In this document: positions 1-11,400 of the stretch, piece by piece
Layout of the letters: the number at the start of each line of letters is the position of its first letter
Numbering within the stretch: the stretch's first letter is position 1
DNA from: Aquimarina sp. TRL1
Lineage (GTDB): Bacteria > Bacteroidota > Bacteroidia > Flavobacteriales > Flavobacteriaceae
Assembly: GCF_013365535.1 (NCBI RefSeq)
Contig: NZ_CP053590.1
Location: forward strand, 412,001-476,000
Reading direction: 5' to 3'
Length of the DNA: 64,000 bases
Made by a program: the position numbers and the translations under genes
Notes under the pieces: generated by a model
What the model saw: the letters and a program-made list of their open reading frames with translations, nothing else
Databases searched by the model: none
Told to the model about the DNA's origin: nothing

Positions 1-3000
1 CTATCAATGTATACAAACTTGGAGGATCGAATCGAATATCGGTAGGGCAGATAATCATTGTCCCTCCTGATAGTAAACTACGACAAAGATCTCCGGTAAA
101 TACATCAAATGAAAAACTAGCCATTTGTAGCAAACAGGTTGTATTATCCAATGAATATGCTTGCAACCAGGCATGTGCTATATTGTATAGCCCTCCATGA
201 GAAACTGCCACCCCTTTTGGTCTTCCTGTAGTCCCGGAGGTATAAATAACATAAGCTGTTTGCTCTTGTCCGATTTCTACAGATAAGGTAGTAGTAGGAT
301 ATCTACTAAGTTTATCCTGATCAAGATCTAGTATGATTGCTTTTCCTCTATTAGAAGAAGTTACCTTCTGAATATCGACTTCCGTACTGAGTAACGTATG
401 TATTCCTGCATCTTCGATCATATAGTTAATTCGATCTTCTGGATATTCCGGATCGATAGGAACATACCCTCCTCCTGATTTTAAGACCGCCAATACACTT
501 ACAATCATCTCAACAGATCTGGATAGACAAATCCCAACCATTGTATGTCCGCTTACCCCCCTATCCAATAACAACTGTGCTAATTGGTTTGACTTTTGAT
601 CCAGTTCCTGATATGTGAGTGTATGTTCTTTGTATACCACCGCAACTTTATCAGGTACTAAAAGCACTTGTTTTCTAAACAAATCACAGATTGTTTCTTC
701 TGTGGAAATCTGTATAGAAGGAGGATTGAATGCTATTACCAACTGTTCTTTTTCTTCTTCTGAAAGCATAGGTAATTCTAACAAGGAATAAGAAGTATTT
801 TGAACGACACTTTTTAATATATTTTCATAATGTCGGATCATACGATGTATCGTATCTTCCTTAAACAAATCTGTACAATACTCAAACTCTAGAGAGATTC
901 CTTTTTCTGACTCTGTTACGGTTAATGAGATATCAAATTGAGAAGTGATGGTTTCAAATTCGAACTGAGAAAGCGTTACTCCTTCCATTGTAATATCATC
1001 CACATCTGGAGTATTTTGTAATACAAACATCACCTGAAACAGTGGGGTTGTACTCATATCACGAACAGAAACTACTCTATCTACCACTTTTTCAAACGGA
1101 ACCAACTGATGATCATATGCTCCCAGTGTTACTTGTTTTACCTGATTAACGAGTTCTTCAAAGCTTCCATGCCCATCTAATTGTGATCGCAATGCCAATG
1201 TATTAATAAAGAAACCGATTAGCCCTTCAAGTTCCTGGTGTGTTCTATTGGCAATTGGCGTTCCCACACAAATATCTTCCTGTCCGCTATATCGATATAA
1301 CATCACTTTAAACGCAGATAACATTGTCATAAATAAGGTTACCCCATGTTCTTTACTCCATGAAAGAAGTTGCGTTCTCATTTTTGCATCCAGCTCATAA
1401 TTAATAATAGCACCGGAAGTACTTTGAATAGCCGGTCTGGTATAATCTGTAGGCAATGCAAGACTAGTTGTATTCGACAGGCAAGCCTCCCAATATGATA
1501 ATTGTTGTTCTAAAATATCCTGAGTCAAATACTTTCGCTGCCATATTGCATAATCGATATACTGTAATGGTAACTTTTCAATATCTGGGGAAGTATTATT
1601 TTTATATGCATCGTATAAACGCACAAAGTCTTTGACCAAAATAACGTCTGACCATCCATCATTAGCAATATGATGCATCACTAATGAAAGAATATGTTCT
1701 TCTTCTGAAATACGATATAAACACGCCCTCAACATATAATCTTTTGATAAATCAAAAGGTTGTGAAATAAAAGCTGGTAATAGTTGTTGCAATGTTTCTT
1801 CTGATGGGACCTGCACACTGGTCATTTCCCATTGATCAATTGTTAACACTTTTTGATACCCCACTCCATCTACCGGTTGTATTACTGTACGCAATACTTC
1901 GTGCCTTGACAAAATTCCTTTCAGCGTTAATTCCAGTGCAGTAGCATCTAACTTTCCTTTGAGACGAAATACTTCTGGAATATGATATTCTAAACTTCCT
2001 TGTAACTGATCTAAAAACCACAATCTTTCCTGACTAAATGACAAAGGGATCAACGTTTCCCGAACCTGTGGTTCCAAAGGAGGTAACAACAAGGTGTTTT
2101 GAGCTTTGCTAATAACTTCTTCTGTCAGCTTTTCAATCGTCGGATGTACAAAAATGTCTTTAATAGCTATTTCTACTCCCAGTTCATTTCGTATCATAGA
2201 AACCAATCGGGTAGCCATTAATGAATGTCCTCCTAAGGTAAAGAAATCATCTGTAACGCCGACTTTAGTTACCTGTAAGAGCTTTTTCCAAATATCTGCT
2301 ACAACTGACTCGGTTTCATTTCTGGGGGCTACATATTCATTTTGTAATAAAGCAGAAGCATCCGGGTTGGGCAAAGAACGTTTATCCAATTTTCCATTGC
2401 TAGTTAGGGGCATTTCTTCTAAAGGAACCCATAATGCAGGGACCATATACTCTGGCATATTGGCTTTTAAATGAGCTTCCAAATAGGCTTTGTCAAACTC
2501 ATTTTTTGTAACTACATACCCTACTAATCGTTTACTCCCGGCACTGTCTTTTTTTGCTAATACACAACAAGCACTTACTGCTTCTAATCGGATCAGTACA
2601 TTTTCTATTTCTCCCAATTCAATACGATATCCCCGAATTTTTACCTGATCATCTCCTCGTCCTATAAAATCTACATTCCCATCTGGTAACCATCTGGCTA
2701 AATCACCTGTACGATACATCAGTTCGTCTGATGCATACGGATTTTTTACAAATTTATCTCGTGTCAGCTCGGGTCTATTAAGGTACCCTTTTGCCAATCC
2801 TGCTCCTCCTATACACAATTCTCCTACGACTCCTACTGGCAATAAATTTAGAGCAGGATCTACAATATAAAAACACGTATTTTGCATCGGTTTTCCAATA
2901 GGAACATTGGTCAAATCATCTAAATATGCTGGATCTTTAATTTCATAATAAGAACTATCTACGGTTACCTCTGTTACTCCATAGCTATTGATGATTCGAA

Positions 3001-5458
3001 ATTGATCTCCAAAGCGTCTTTGTATTCTCTGAAAGTCTATTGAAGAACATGTATCAGATCCCAGATTAAGGATCTTTACCCAGGAAAAATCAAGTTTATT
3101 GTCATAAATGTGATCCATTAATGGTACTCCTAAAGAAGGAGTCAATTCTATAACATTTGTTTTTCTTTCTGCAATGAGGGCATATAGACCTTCTAAATCA
3201 AAACGAATATCATTTGAGCAAATAATCATTTGTCCTCCAAACAACAGGCTTCGGCAGACATCTCCTGTAAAAGCATCAAAAGAGAAGCTTGCCATCTGCA
3301 ATAATCTGGTGTTACTATCTAATTCGAACTCTTTTTCCCAACTAAGAGAAATATTATACAGGCTAGCATGCCCTACTTCGACTCCTTTTGGTTTTCCAGT
3401 GGTTCCTGAGGTATAAATCACATAAGCTGTGGTATCCGGCATTACATGTACCGGTGTCGAATGCATTGGATAGGCATTAATTTTTGCCCAATCATCATCC
3501 AGTAATACTTTCTGAATAATCTTTGGTGAGCTCACCAAATGAGCATCCATACGACTACTCACAACTACCTGAATCCCTGAATCTTCTATCATATATGCTA
3601 TTCGCTCTGCCGGATAAGAAGGATCTATCGGGATATAAGCATTTCCGGATTTTAAAATTCCTATAATTCCAATAATCATCTCAATGGATCTGGAAATACA
3701 TATTCCTACAAAAGATTTCTCTTCTACTCCTACAGCAATCAGGTAATTTGCTAACTGGTTAGATTTTTCATCCAACTCTCTATATGTCAATTTCTGATGC
3801 TCATAAATCAGCGCAATTGCATCTGGCGTTTTTTCTACCTGCTCTTTAAAAATATTCAGAATTGTCTGATCCTGAGGAACAGGAAATGCTGTATCATTAA
3901 ATGTTTGAAGCAACTGATACTTTTCTTCTTTACTTATAATTGATAAATGTGCTACAGCGGTTTCTACCGATGATACCATACTGTGTAATACATTTTCAAA
4001 ATGCACAAACATTCGCCGTATTGTCTCCTCTTTAAAGATGGCAGTGCCGTATTCTATTTCTAGGGAGATTCCATGCTGTGTTTCTGTAGCTGTTAAAGAA
4101 ATATCAAACTGAGCAGTTGTCGCTCCGTATTCATAAGGCGTCAATACAACATCCTCCATTGTGATTTCCTGATTATCCGGAGTATTTTGTAATACAAACA
4201 TCACCTGGAATACAGGAGTCATACTCATATCGCGAGAACTGACGACTCTATCTACTACTTTCTCAAAAGGAACCATTTGATGATCATATGCTTCCAGGGT
4301 CGTTTCTTTTACATCTTGTAATACTGTCTTAAAATCCGCTTGACTATTGACTGTTGTTCGCAACGCCAATGTATTGATAAAAAAACCGATTAACCCTTCT
4401 AATTCCTGATGCGTTCTATTCGCTATTGGAGTCCCAATACAGATATCTTCTTGTCCTGTATACTTATGAAGAACTACTTTCAAAGCAGTAATCAATGTCA
4501 TAAACAGGGTAACTCCTTCTTTTTCGCATAAGGCGATGAGTTTATCTTTTAGCGTTTCTTTCAATTCATAATGAATCACAGCTCCTTCTGTGCTTTGCTG
4601 AGAAGGTCTAGGAAAATCTGTCGGTACTAAAACCGGAGTTACATTCTCTAATTTGGACTCCCAATATTGCAATTGATCCTGAAGCGTTTCTTCTTCTGCA
4701 CTGCTTCGCTGCCAAAAAGCATATTCCTTGTATTGGAATTGCAGATGTGGTAACGTTGGAGTAACTCCATTTTTAAGAGCACTATACAAGCTTACAAATT
4801 CTTTAATCAGGATATTATTAGACCAGCCATCACTGGCAATATGATGCATCACCAATACCAAGATATAGGTCTGTTCTCCTGTCTGATACAGCCTCCCTCG
4901 TAACATATAATCTTTTGATAAATCAAAAGGTGTATTTATGTATTCGGACAGTATATCGTCAATAACTGCTGTTTCAGAAACTGTTTGTATTTCCAAAGAC
5001 CAGTCATCTGCCGGCATAATCGTCTGAAAGCCTTCTCCCTGAGAAGAAGTAATTGTCGTACGGAGAACTTCATGTCTGGTGATTATGGTTTTAAAGGAAG
5101 CTTCTAATGCAGTACAATCTACTTTTCCTTTGAGATAAAACACTCCAGGCATATGGTACTCAGTACTTCCTTGTAACTGATCTATAAACCAAAGACGTTC
5201 CTGCCCAAAAGACAAAGGGATTGGATCCGAAGTTTCTAATTTATTTGCTTGTAAAAACTCTGTTATTGAAGATTTTCTTCGGTTGTTAAACCGTTCCAGA
5301 TATGCTATAATATCTTCTTTATTTGCTTTTATAGATTGGAGCAATTCGGGATCAATTGAAGTTTTCTTTGATTTTATCTGAAGTGCTCCTTCATTAAGTA
5401 CCAGTTTTGAATCCTCTTTTTTAACTTTCTTAAGGATTTCGATTACATTATTTTTCAT
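1..5458 (-). CDS. Non-ribosomal peptide synthetase, partial (docking-C-A-PCP-C-A...)
   Basis: An open frame from the ATG at 5458 continues past the left window edge, so about 1819 residues are visible and the C-terminus is missing. Residues 1-60 resemble a TubC-type N-terminal docking domain. Then come a condensation domain (HHIASDG near residue 205), an adenylation domain (about 545-1040, core FDAFTGD near 727), a PCP (GGHSL, Ser1079), a second condensation domain (HHIANDG near 1262) and the first part of a second adenylation domain (FDVFTGD near 1784). The binding-pocket residues I read for the first A domain are D-A-G-E-L-L-S-V-D-K, close to remembered ornithine/diaminobutyrate codes of the DVGE..S.D type. 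It lies 15 bp downstream of the PKS-NRPS gene and should receive that enzyme's product. No epimerase or thioesterase domain is visible in this part. Confidence 0.95.
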   Translation of the reverse strand, partial: MKNNVIEILKKVKKEDSKLVLNEGALQIKSKKTSIDPELLQSIKANKEDIIAYLERFNNRRKSSITEFLQANKLETSDPIPLSFGQERLWFIDQLQGSTEYHMPGVFYLKGKVDCTALEASFKTIITRHEVLRTTITSSQGEGFQTIMPADDWSLEIQTVSETAVIDDILSEYINTPFDLSKDYMLRGRLYQTGEQTYILVLVMHHIASDGWSNNILIKEFVSLYSALKNGVTPTLPHLQFQYKEYAFWQRSSAEEETLQDQLQYWESKLENVTPVLVPTDFPRPSQQSTEGAVIHYELKETLKDKLIALCEKEGVTLFMTLITALKVVLHKYTGQEDICIGTPIANRTHQELEGLIGFFINTLALRTTVNSQADFKTVLQDVKETTLEAYDHQMVPFEKVVDRVVSSRDMSMTPVFQVMFVLQNTPDNQEITMEDVVLTPYEYGATTAQFDISLTATETQHGISLEIEYGTAIFKEETIRRMFVHFENVLHSMVSSVETAVAHLSIISKEEKYQLLQTFNDTAFPVPQDQTILNIFKEQVEKTPDAIALIYEHQKLTYRELDEKSNQLANYLIAVGVEEKSFVGICISRSIEMIIGIIGILKSGNAYIPIDPSYPAERIAYMIEDSGIQVVVSSRMDAHLVSSPKIIQKVLLDDDWAKINAYPMHSTPVHVMPDTTAYVIYTSGTTGKPKGVEVGHASLYNISLSWEKEFELDSNTRLLQMASFSFDAFTGDVCRSLLFGGQMIICSNDIRFDLEGLYALIAERKTNVIELTPSLGVPLMDHIYDNKLDFSWVKILNLGSDTCSSIDFQRIQRRFGDQFRIINSYGVTEVTVDSSYYEIKDPAYLDDLTNVPIGKPMQNTCFYIVDPALNLLPVGVVGELCIGGAGLAKGYLNRPELTRDKFVKNPYASDELMYRTGDLARWLPDGNVDFIGRGDDQVKIRGYRIELGEIENVLIRLEAVSACCVLAKKDSAGSKRLVGYVVTKNEFDKAYLEAHLKANMPEYMVPALWVPLEEMPLTSNGKLDKRSLPNPDASALLQNEYVAPRNETESVVADIWKKLLQVTKVGVTDDFFTLGGHSLMATRLVSMIRNELGVEIAIKDIFVHPTIEKLTEEVISKAQNTLLLPPLEPQVRETLIPLSFSQERLWFLDQLQGSLEYHIPEVFRLKGKLDATALELTLKGILSRHEVLRTVIQPVDGVGYQKVLTIDQWEMTSVQVPSEETLQQLLPAFISQPFDLSKDYMLRACLYRISEEEHILSLVMHHIANDGWSDVILVKDFVRLYDAYKNNTSPDIEKLPLQYIDYAIWQRKYLTQDILEQQLSYWEACLSNTTSLALPTDYTRPAIQSTSGAIINYELDAKMRTQLLSWSKEHGVTLFMTMLSAFKVMLYRYSGQEDICVGTPIANRTHQELEGLIGFFINTLALRSQLDGHGSFEELVNQVKQVTLGAYDHQLVPFEKVVDRVVSVRDMSTTPLFQVMFVLQNTPDVDDITMEGVTLSQFEFETITSQFDISLTVTESEKGISLEFEYCTDLFKEDTIHRMIRHYENILKSVVQNTSYSLLELPMLSEEEKEQLVIAFNPPSIQISTEETICDLFRKQVLLVPDKVAVVYKEHTLTYQELDQKSNQLAQLLLDRGVSGHTMVGICLSRSVEMIVSVLAVLKSGGGYVPIDPEYPEDRINYMIEDAGIHTLLSTEVDIQKVTSSNRGKAIILDLDQDKLSRYPTTTLSVEIGQEQTAYVIYTSGTTGRPKGVAVSHGGLYNIAHAWLQAYSLDNTTCLLQMASFSFDVFTGDLCRSLLSGGTMIICPTDIRFDPPSLYTLI
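1731..4931. repeat. Direct DNA repeats between the two NRPS modules (period 3171 bp)
   Basis: The 30-bp sequence at 1731-1760 recurs exactly at 4902-4931, and the 29-bp sequence at 1008-1036 recurs exactly at 4179-4207. Both pairs are offset by 3171 bp, that is 1057 codons, the length of one C-A-PCP module. They encode condensation-domain stretches including YMLRG-like and VMFVLQNTPD segments. This shows that the two modules arose by duplication or have been homogenised by gene conversion. Confidence 0.85.
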
Positions 5459-5473
5459 TTTTAAAAAGCAGCC

Positions 5474-8400
5474 TTATAAGTTGATAGTTACAGCATATTC
5501 TTCTTCTGAAGTCTTGTTTTCTTCCCGGAAAGCATCTACATAAGCAGCTAACTCTTCTATTGTTCTGGAAACAAAAATGTCTTTGATATAGATTTCTATT
5601 TCGAAAGTGGTTCGCAGTGCTGCAACAAGCCTTGTTGCTATCAGAGAGTTCCCCCCCAGTTCAAAGAAATTATCTCTAACACCTATTTTTTCAACGCCTA
5701 ATAAATCTTGCCAAATACGGGTAAGTTCCTGTTCAGTCTCTGTAGTAGCTGCTATATATTCACTTCCTGAAAAAGTAGAAACATCTGGTTCTGGAAGAGC
5801 TTTTTTATCTATTTTCCCACTAGTATTCAGTGGCATTTCTTTCACTATAATCCATATTGCAGGGATCATATATGCTGGCAATTTTTCTTGTAACTGCTGC
5901 TGTGCAATTTTTTTATCAAAATTTTGACCTACAACATAAGCTATCAGGTTATATTGTCCATTACTTCCTTCCTTAGCTATTACGCAAGCATTTATTACTT
6001 CGGTTAATTGATCTATTGCATTTTCTATCTCTCCTAATTCTATTCTATACCCTCTTATTTTGACCTGATTATCCATTCTGCCTACAAATGCGATTGTACC
6101 ATCAGGGAGCCATCTGGCATAATCTCCAGTTCTATACATACGTTCTCCCTCACTAAATGGATTCGGTAAAAATCGTTCTGCTGTCAGCTCTTCCTGATTT
6201 AAATATTCTCTTGCTATTCCGGCTCCTGACACACATAATTCTCCTACTGCTCCTATAGGAAGTATTTCCAGATTCTCATTTAGAATATAGGCTTTGGTAT
6301 TAGCAATAGGACGACCAATCGGAACTCCAGAAGACATGATTGCCCCATCAAAAACAGTCGCGCATATTGTTGTTTCTGTCGGTCCATAAGCATTGAAGAA
6401 TATACCGCCTCCTTTGACATATTGTGCGGACTTCTCTATATCTGCTTGCTCTCCTGCTGTTATAATTGTTTTAATTCCTACAATTTTATCTGTGTCTAGA
6501 AGCTTAAAAAAACTAGGGGGTAAAGTTGCCCAACTAATTTGATGTCTTTCGATAAAATCACTAAATAGTTCTGTATCTGCTTTTGCTTCTTCTTCTATAA
6601 TATACAAGGTTGCCCCTCCTGATAATGTGATAAATATCTCCCATACAGAAGCATCAAATGAAGGGCTTGCAAATTGCAAACACGCATCTTCTGGGCTTAT
6701 TCCGAATTTCTTTACCTGAGGAAGAATGGTATTAGAAAGATGACCATGCTCTAGAACAACTCCTTTGGGGTTTCCTGTACTTCCCGAAGTATAAATCACA
6801 TAAGCAATATCTGATGGCTGTATAGTCTGTGCTAATGGGTTTCTGGATTCGTTTTCTATATCTTTTTTATCTCTTTGCACCGATATTTCCCGAACGTCAC
6901 TATCTTTCATATACGGTATCGGTTCTTCTTGATCTGTAAGGATCATTTTTACCTGTGCATCTTTAATAATATATTCCTTTCTTTCCTGAGGAAGACCAGG
7001 ATCTATAGGTACATATCCGGCTCCTGATTTTAACACCCCAAAAATACTTACCAACAACTCAGGGGATCTGCTCATCATCATTCCGATCAGTTCTCCTGAT
7101 ACTACATTGTTTTTTCGTAAATAATGTGCCAATTGATTTGATTGCTCATCAAGTTGATGATATGTCAACTCTATATCTTTATATACAACTGCTACAGCTT
7201 CCGGGTTTTCTATTACCCTTTTTGTAAATTCTTCCAAAACCAGGTTCCCTATGGGGTATATATCCTTAGAAAGAGAGAAATCATTTAATATCCTCGCTTC
7301 TTGCTGTTCGGATATCAATGTCAAAGTGCTTAATTTCTCTTCAGCTTTCTTTGTAATTTCATATACCAGGTGCTGAAATGACTGTAGCATTTCTTCTGCC
7401 AGTACATCACTTAAAAAAGAGGTTTTATAATCTAGCGTAATATGGAAATTTCCGAATTTTTCCAGGGTATTAATGGCTAAATCAAAATTAGCATATAGGG
7501 GTTTATGCTCATGTATATTAACCGCCAGTCCATCCATTTCCAATGCATTTAATCCCACATCAAAATTAAAAAGGACATTGATTATGTTATCAGTAGCATC
7601 GTAACCTTTATCCTGTAACAGTTTTAAAAATTCAGCATATGGATAGGTTTGGTGGTCATATGCTTCGAACAATCGTTTTTTTAATTCCTGCTGATATGTT
7701 TTGATAGTTTGTTCTTTATCATATGAAGTCGCTAATGGCATGATATGAGAATAATACCCTATGGAGTTTTCTACTCCTTCCATATCTCTTCCTCCAACTG
7801 GAATTCCCATGACCAGTTCTGATTGTCCTGTTAATTTTAGCAACAGTATTTCAAAAGCCGATAATAGTGTCATAAATAATGTTACACCATTTTGCTGACT
7901 CCATTTCTTTACGGTTTCCATTTCCAAAGAAGAGATACAAATCTCTCTGGAGTGACTTTGATGGCTTCCTTCTCCATTATTTTTCTCTCCTGAAAAAAGT
8001 GAAACTTTACATTGTTTTGCAGAAAACGTATCTAATAAGTACTGCTCATGCCCCTGCCACTCTTCTGTTTCTTTTTCTCGCTCCAGCCAGCTTGCATATG
8101 CATTAAATTGTATGTATTGTTTCTTTTGCTTTCTTTTTCCTAATGCTATAGCATTATAATTTTCTGATATTCCTTTTAAAAACAAGGAGCAAGACCACCC
8201 ATCTGCAATAATATGGTGTATTGATATCAGGAGTATATGTTTCTGTTTATTCTGTTTTATAAAACTCAGGCGTACTAATGGTCCTTCTTCAAAAGAGAAA
8301 GGAGTTGCTAAACTTTCATCTACCAGCTTCTGAAAAGCGATTTCGAAAGTATCTTCTGTTTCGGATAGATCTACTTTTGTAATAGGGATTTTTACCGTTT

Positions 8401-11400
8401 TGTCAATAATAAATTGTTCTCCTCCTGGGGCTACTTTACTTTTTAAAATCCAATGGTCTTCTGCCAATTCATTAACTGCCATTTTCAAGGCTGTAAAACT
8501 TACATTCCCTGTTAGTTCTAAACTAAATGTTTGGGTATATGCCAATGAATTTTCCTGATGTATCTCATGTAATAGATATAATTGCTTTTGCGCCAAAGTC
8601 ATGTCAAAAGCCATTATTTTTTCTTCCTCTACAGCGACTTCTTCTGGAAACACATAATCTTCTGTTCCATCTGACTTATATACCATATAAGCACTCTCGC
8701 AAACACATCTGTATATTTTTTCCAGATCACTATCATCGTGTGCAAAGTTTATAAAGAGGTTATTTGCTGCCCAGGCATAAACTCCTTTGGCAATCATATG
8801 ATACTTAAATAACTCGAAATTTCCTCTGAACTTAAACCGGAACAGAGAACCAAAATTTACAGCTTCGACCGGAATGTCTTCTTTCTTGAAGAACTCATTT
8901 ATCCTATTCATCAAATCATCTGCTTTTTGATTTAATGCAACATACGCCTGATACCCAAATTCTTTTATTTTTTCCAAAACCGCTTTTGAAGCTGCCATAG
9001 CCAGCGGATGTCTTGCAAAGGTTCCTGCTACTAATGTTTTAGTCGTTTCCGGATAGGATGTATCTCCATACTTCCATACACCTCCATCTACTACATCCAG
9101 ATATTTTGCTGCTCCTGCAACGATTCCAATAGGCATTCCTCCTCCGGCAATTTTACCATAGGTAACAATATCTGCTTTGATTCCAAAATATTCTTGTGCT
9201 CCTCCTGGTCCTATTCTAAAGCCGGTAACCATTTCATCAAAAATCAAAGGAACCTGTAATGCTGTTGCAAGTTCTCTTAATGCCGTAAGAATTTCTTTTG
9301 GTTGAAATTCCGGAAACCTACTGCGTACCGGTTCTACCATGATTGCTGCCAATTCATCTTTATGAGCTCGGATCTGATCCAGCATATCTTCATCATAATA
9401 GTTTAATACGATAATATCTTCTACCATATTATGTGTAATACCTGGAACCATTGGATCTGTCTGCTCATCACCCTGAATTCCCAATACACCATCCAGGTGT
9501 CCATGATAGGATCCAGAGAATATTACAATCTTATTTTTCTGAGTAACGGTTCTTGCTAATCGCATAGCGAATGAAACTGCTTCTGTTCCCGTATTGGCCA
9601 GACAAACTCTCTCTAATCCCGTCAGTTCTGAGACTAAAGAAGCTACTTCTCCCGAGAGTTCATTCATAGGACCTATATTGATCCCTTTGTCGAGTTGTGC
9701 TTTTATCGCATTTACAATAAAATCCGGTTGATGACCGAAGATACAGGATCCATATCCCATAGTGATATCTATGTATTCATTCCCATCAATATCTATAAAT
9801 CTTGCTCCATGTGCTGATTCACTAATAATCGGATATACCATTTCTTTTACTGACATTCTAAATCCTGCCGAAGAAAGATACTCCGCATGAACGTCTCTAT
9901 ATTTTGCAGTATATGCTTTTGATTTAGCTGTTTTTGTCGTATATGCTTCTATTAATTTCGGCAATTGTTTTTCCTGATTATCGGGTAGTTTTTGAAAGAA
10001 AATATCAACACTTCCCCCTCCTCCGGGCAGCACTACTTCTTTGGACTTTGATCCAGACTTATTCTTAGGAGTCGCTACGATTTTTTTGTCCGACATCACC
10101 ACTGATTGCGCGACTTTTACTCCTTCTAATCCAGAAGAAGATTGTATGTATCTTGACAGAATTTCATTTTGTTCTGAAATATGTTTAGACAATAAGGAAT
10201 TTTGATTCGAAAATTGATGTAACAAACTATCTAATCCATTATTCTCCTGCAAGATTGTATTCTGAGAAGAGATCGAAGGCGTCGTCTCTATAGGTTTTAT
10301 TGATGATTCAGATGTTACTAGTGGTACCGTTGCTGTTACACTCGTTTCTTCTTCCAAGAGCCCTTTTTCTTCAATAATAAATCTGATAATATTATTTAGG
10401 TTTGATAAATCTTCAAAAACTCTTCTTATCGGAATTTTAATTTTGTACTGTTTCTCTATTTTTTTTGTCACTTCTAAGAGGACTAGGGAATCTGCTCCAA
10501 AATCCAATAATGACTTATCTAACAATATCTCATCCTGATCCATTTGAAGGGTTGCAGAAATTGTTTTTCTCAGATACGCTTCTATTTCTTTAAATATTGT
10601 TGATGTGGATGATGACATAGGTTGCTTTTTTTCAGAAGTTGTGGTTATAGCAATGGGAATATTTTGTTCTTTTTTGGTTAAGGGAATTGCCCAGAAGCGT
10701 TTTCTTTGGAATGGGTATGTCGGGATCGTGATTGTTCTGGTTTCTCTGTTAATAAAGACTTGATCCCATTGTACATTTCCTCCACATAGATACCACTCAG
10801 AGAGACATTCTAACAATTGGGTATTTTCTTCTTTTCCTTTAATCATAGAAGCTAACCAGATTGCTTTTGTGCTATCATGGACACACTGACTCCCCTTAGT
10901 AGTTAATACCGGGTGAGGTCCCATTTCTATATAGGCATCTATTCCTATCTTTTCCAGAGTCAACATTCCTTTAAGGAAATCCACCGGAGCACTTATATGA
11001 TTAACCCAATAAGAAGGGGTTGTGATCTCTGCGTCAACTAAGTCTCCATTAATATTCCCTATTAATTTACAGTTTGGTCGATGATATGTTATTGTAGCAG
11101 CTATTTTTTCAAATTCTGCTAGCATTGGATTCATTAGCGGAGAATGAAATGCGTGAGATACTTTTAGATACTTATATTTAATTTGCTGATCTGTCAATAC
11201 CTCGCATAAGGCTGCTATTTCCTTTTCTGCTCCTGATATCACGGTATGATTAGGGCTGTTAATTGCTGCAATGGAAACCCTCGGATATGAATCCAGGTAT
11301 TTTATAACTTCTCGATGTGAGTGGTGCAGGGATACCATTGCTCCTTTTTCCTGAATATCTTGCATCAATCTAGCCCTGTGACAAATTAACTTCGCTCCAT

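Noticed and set aside
2106..2474. Plus-strand open frames inside the NRPS and PKS-NRPS genes (also near 3174, 5607, 7879, 11788, 12271, 14076)
   Set aside because: They lie opposite conserved synthetase domains, have no family resemblance or initiation context, and are shadows of the minus-strand genes.
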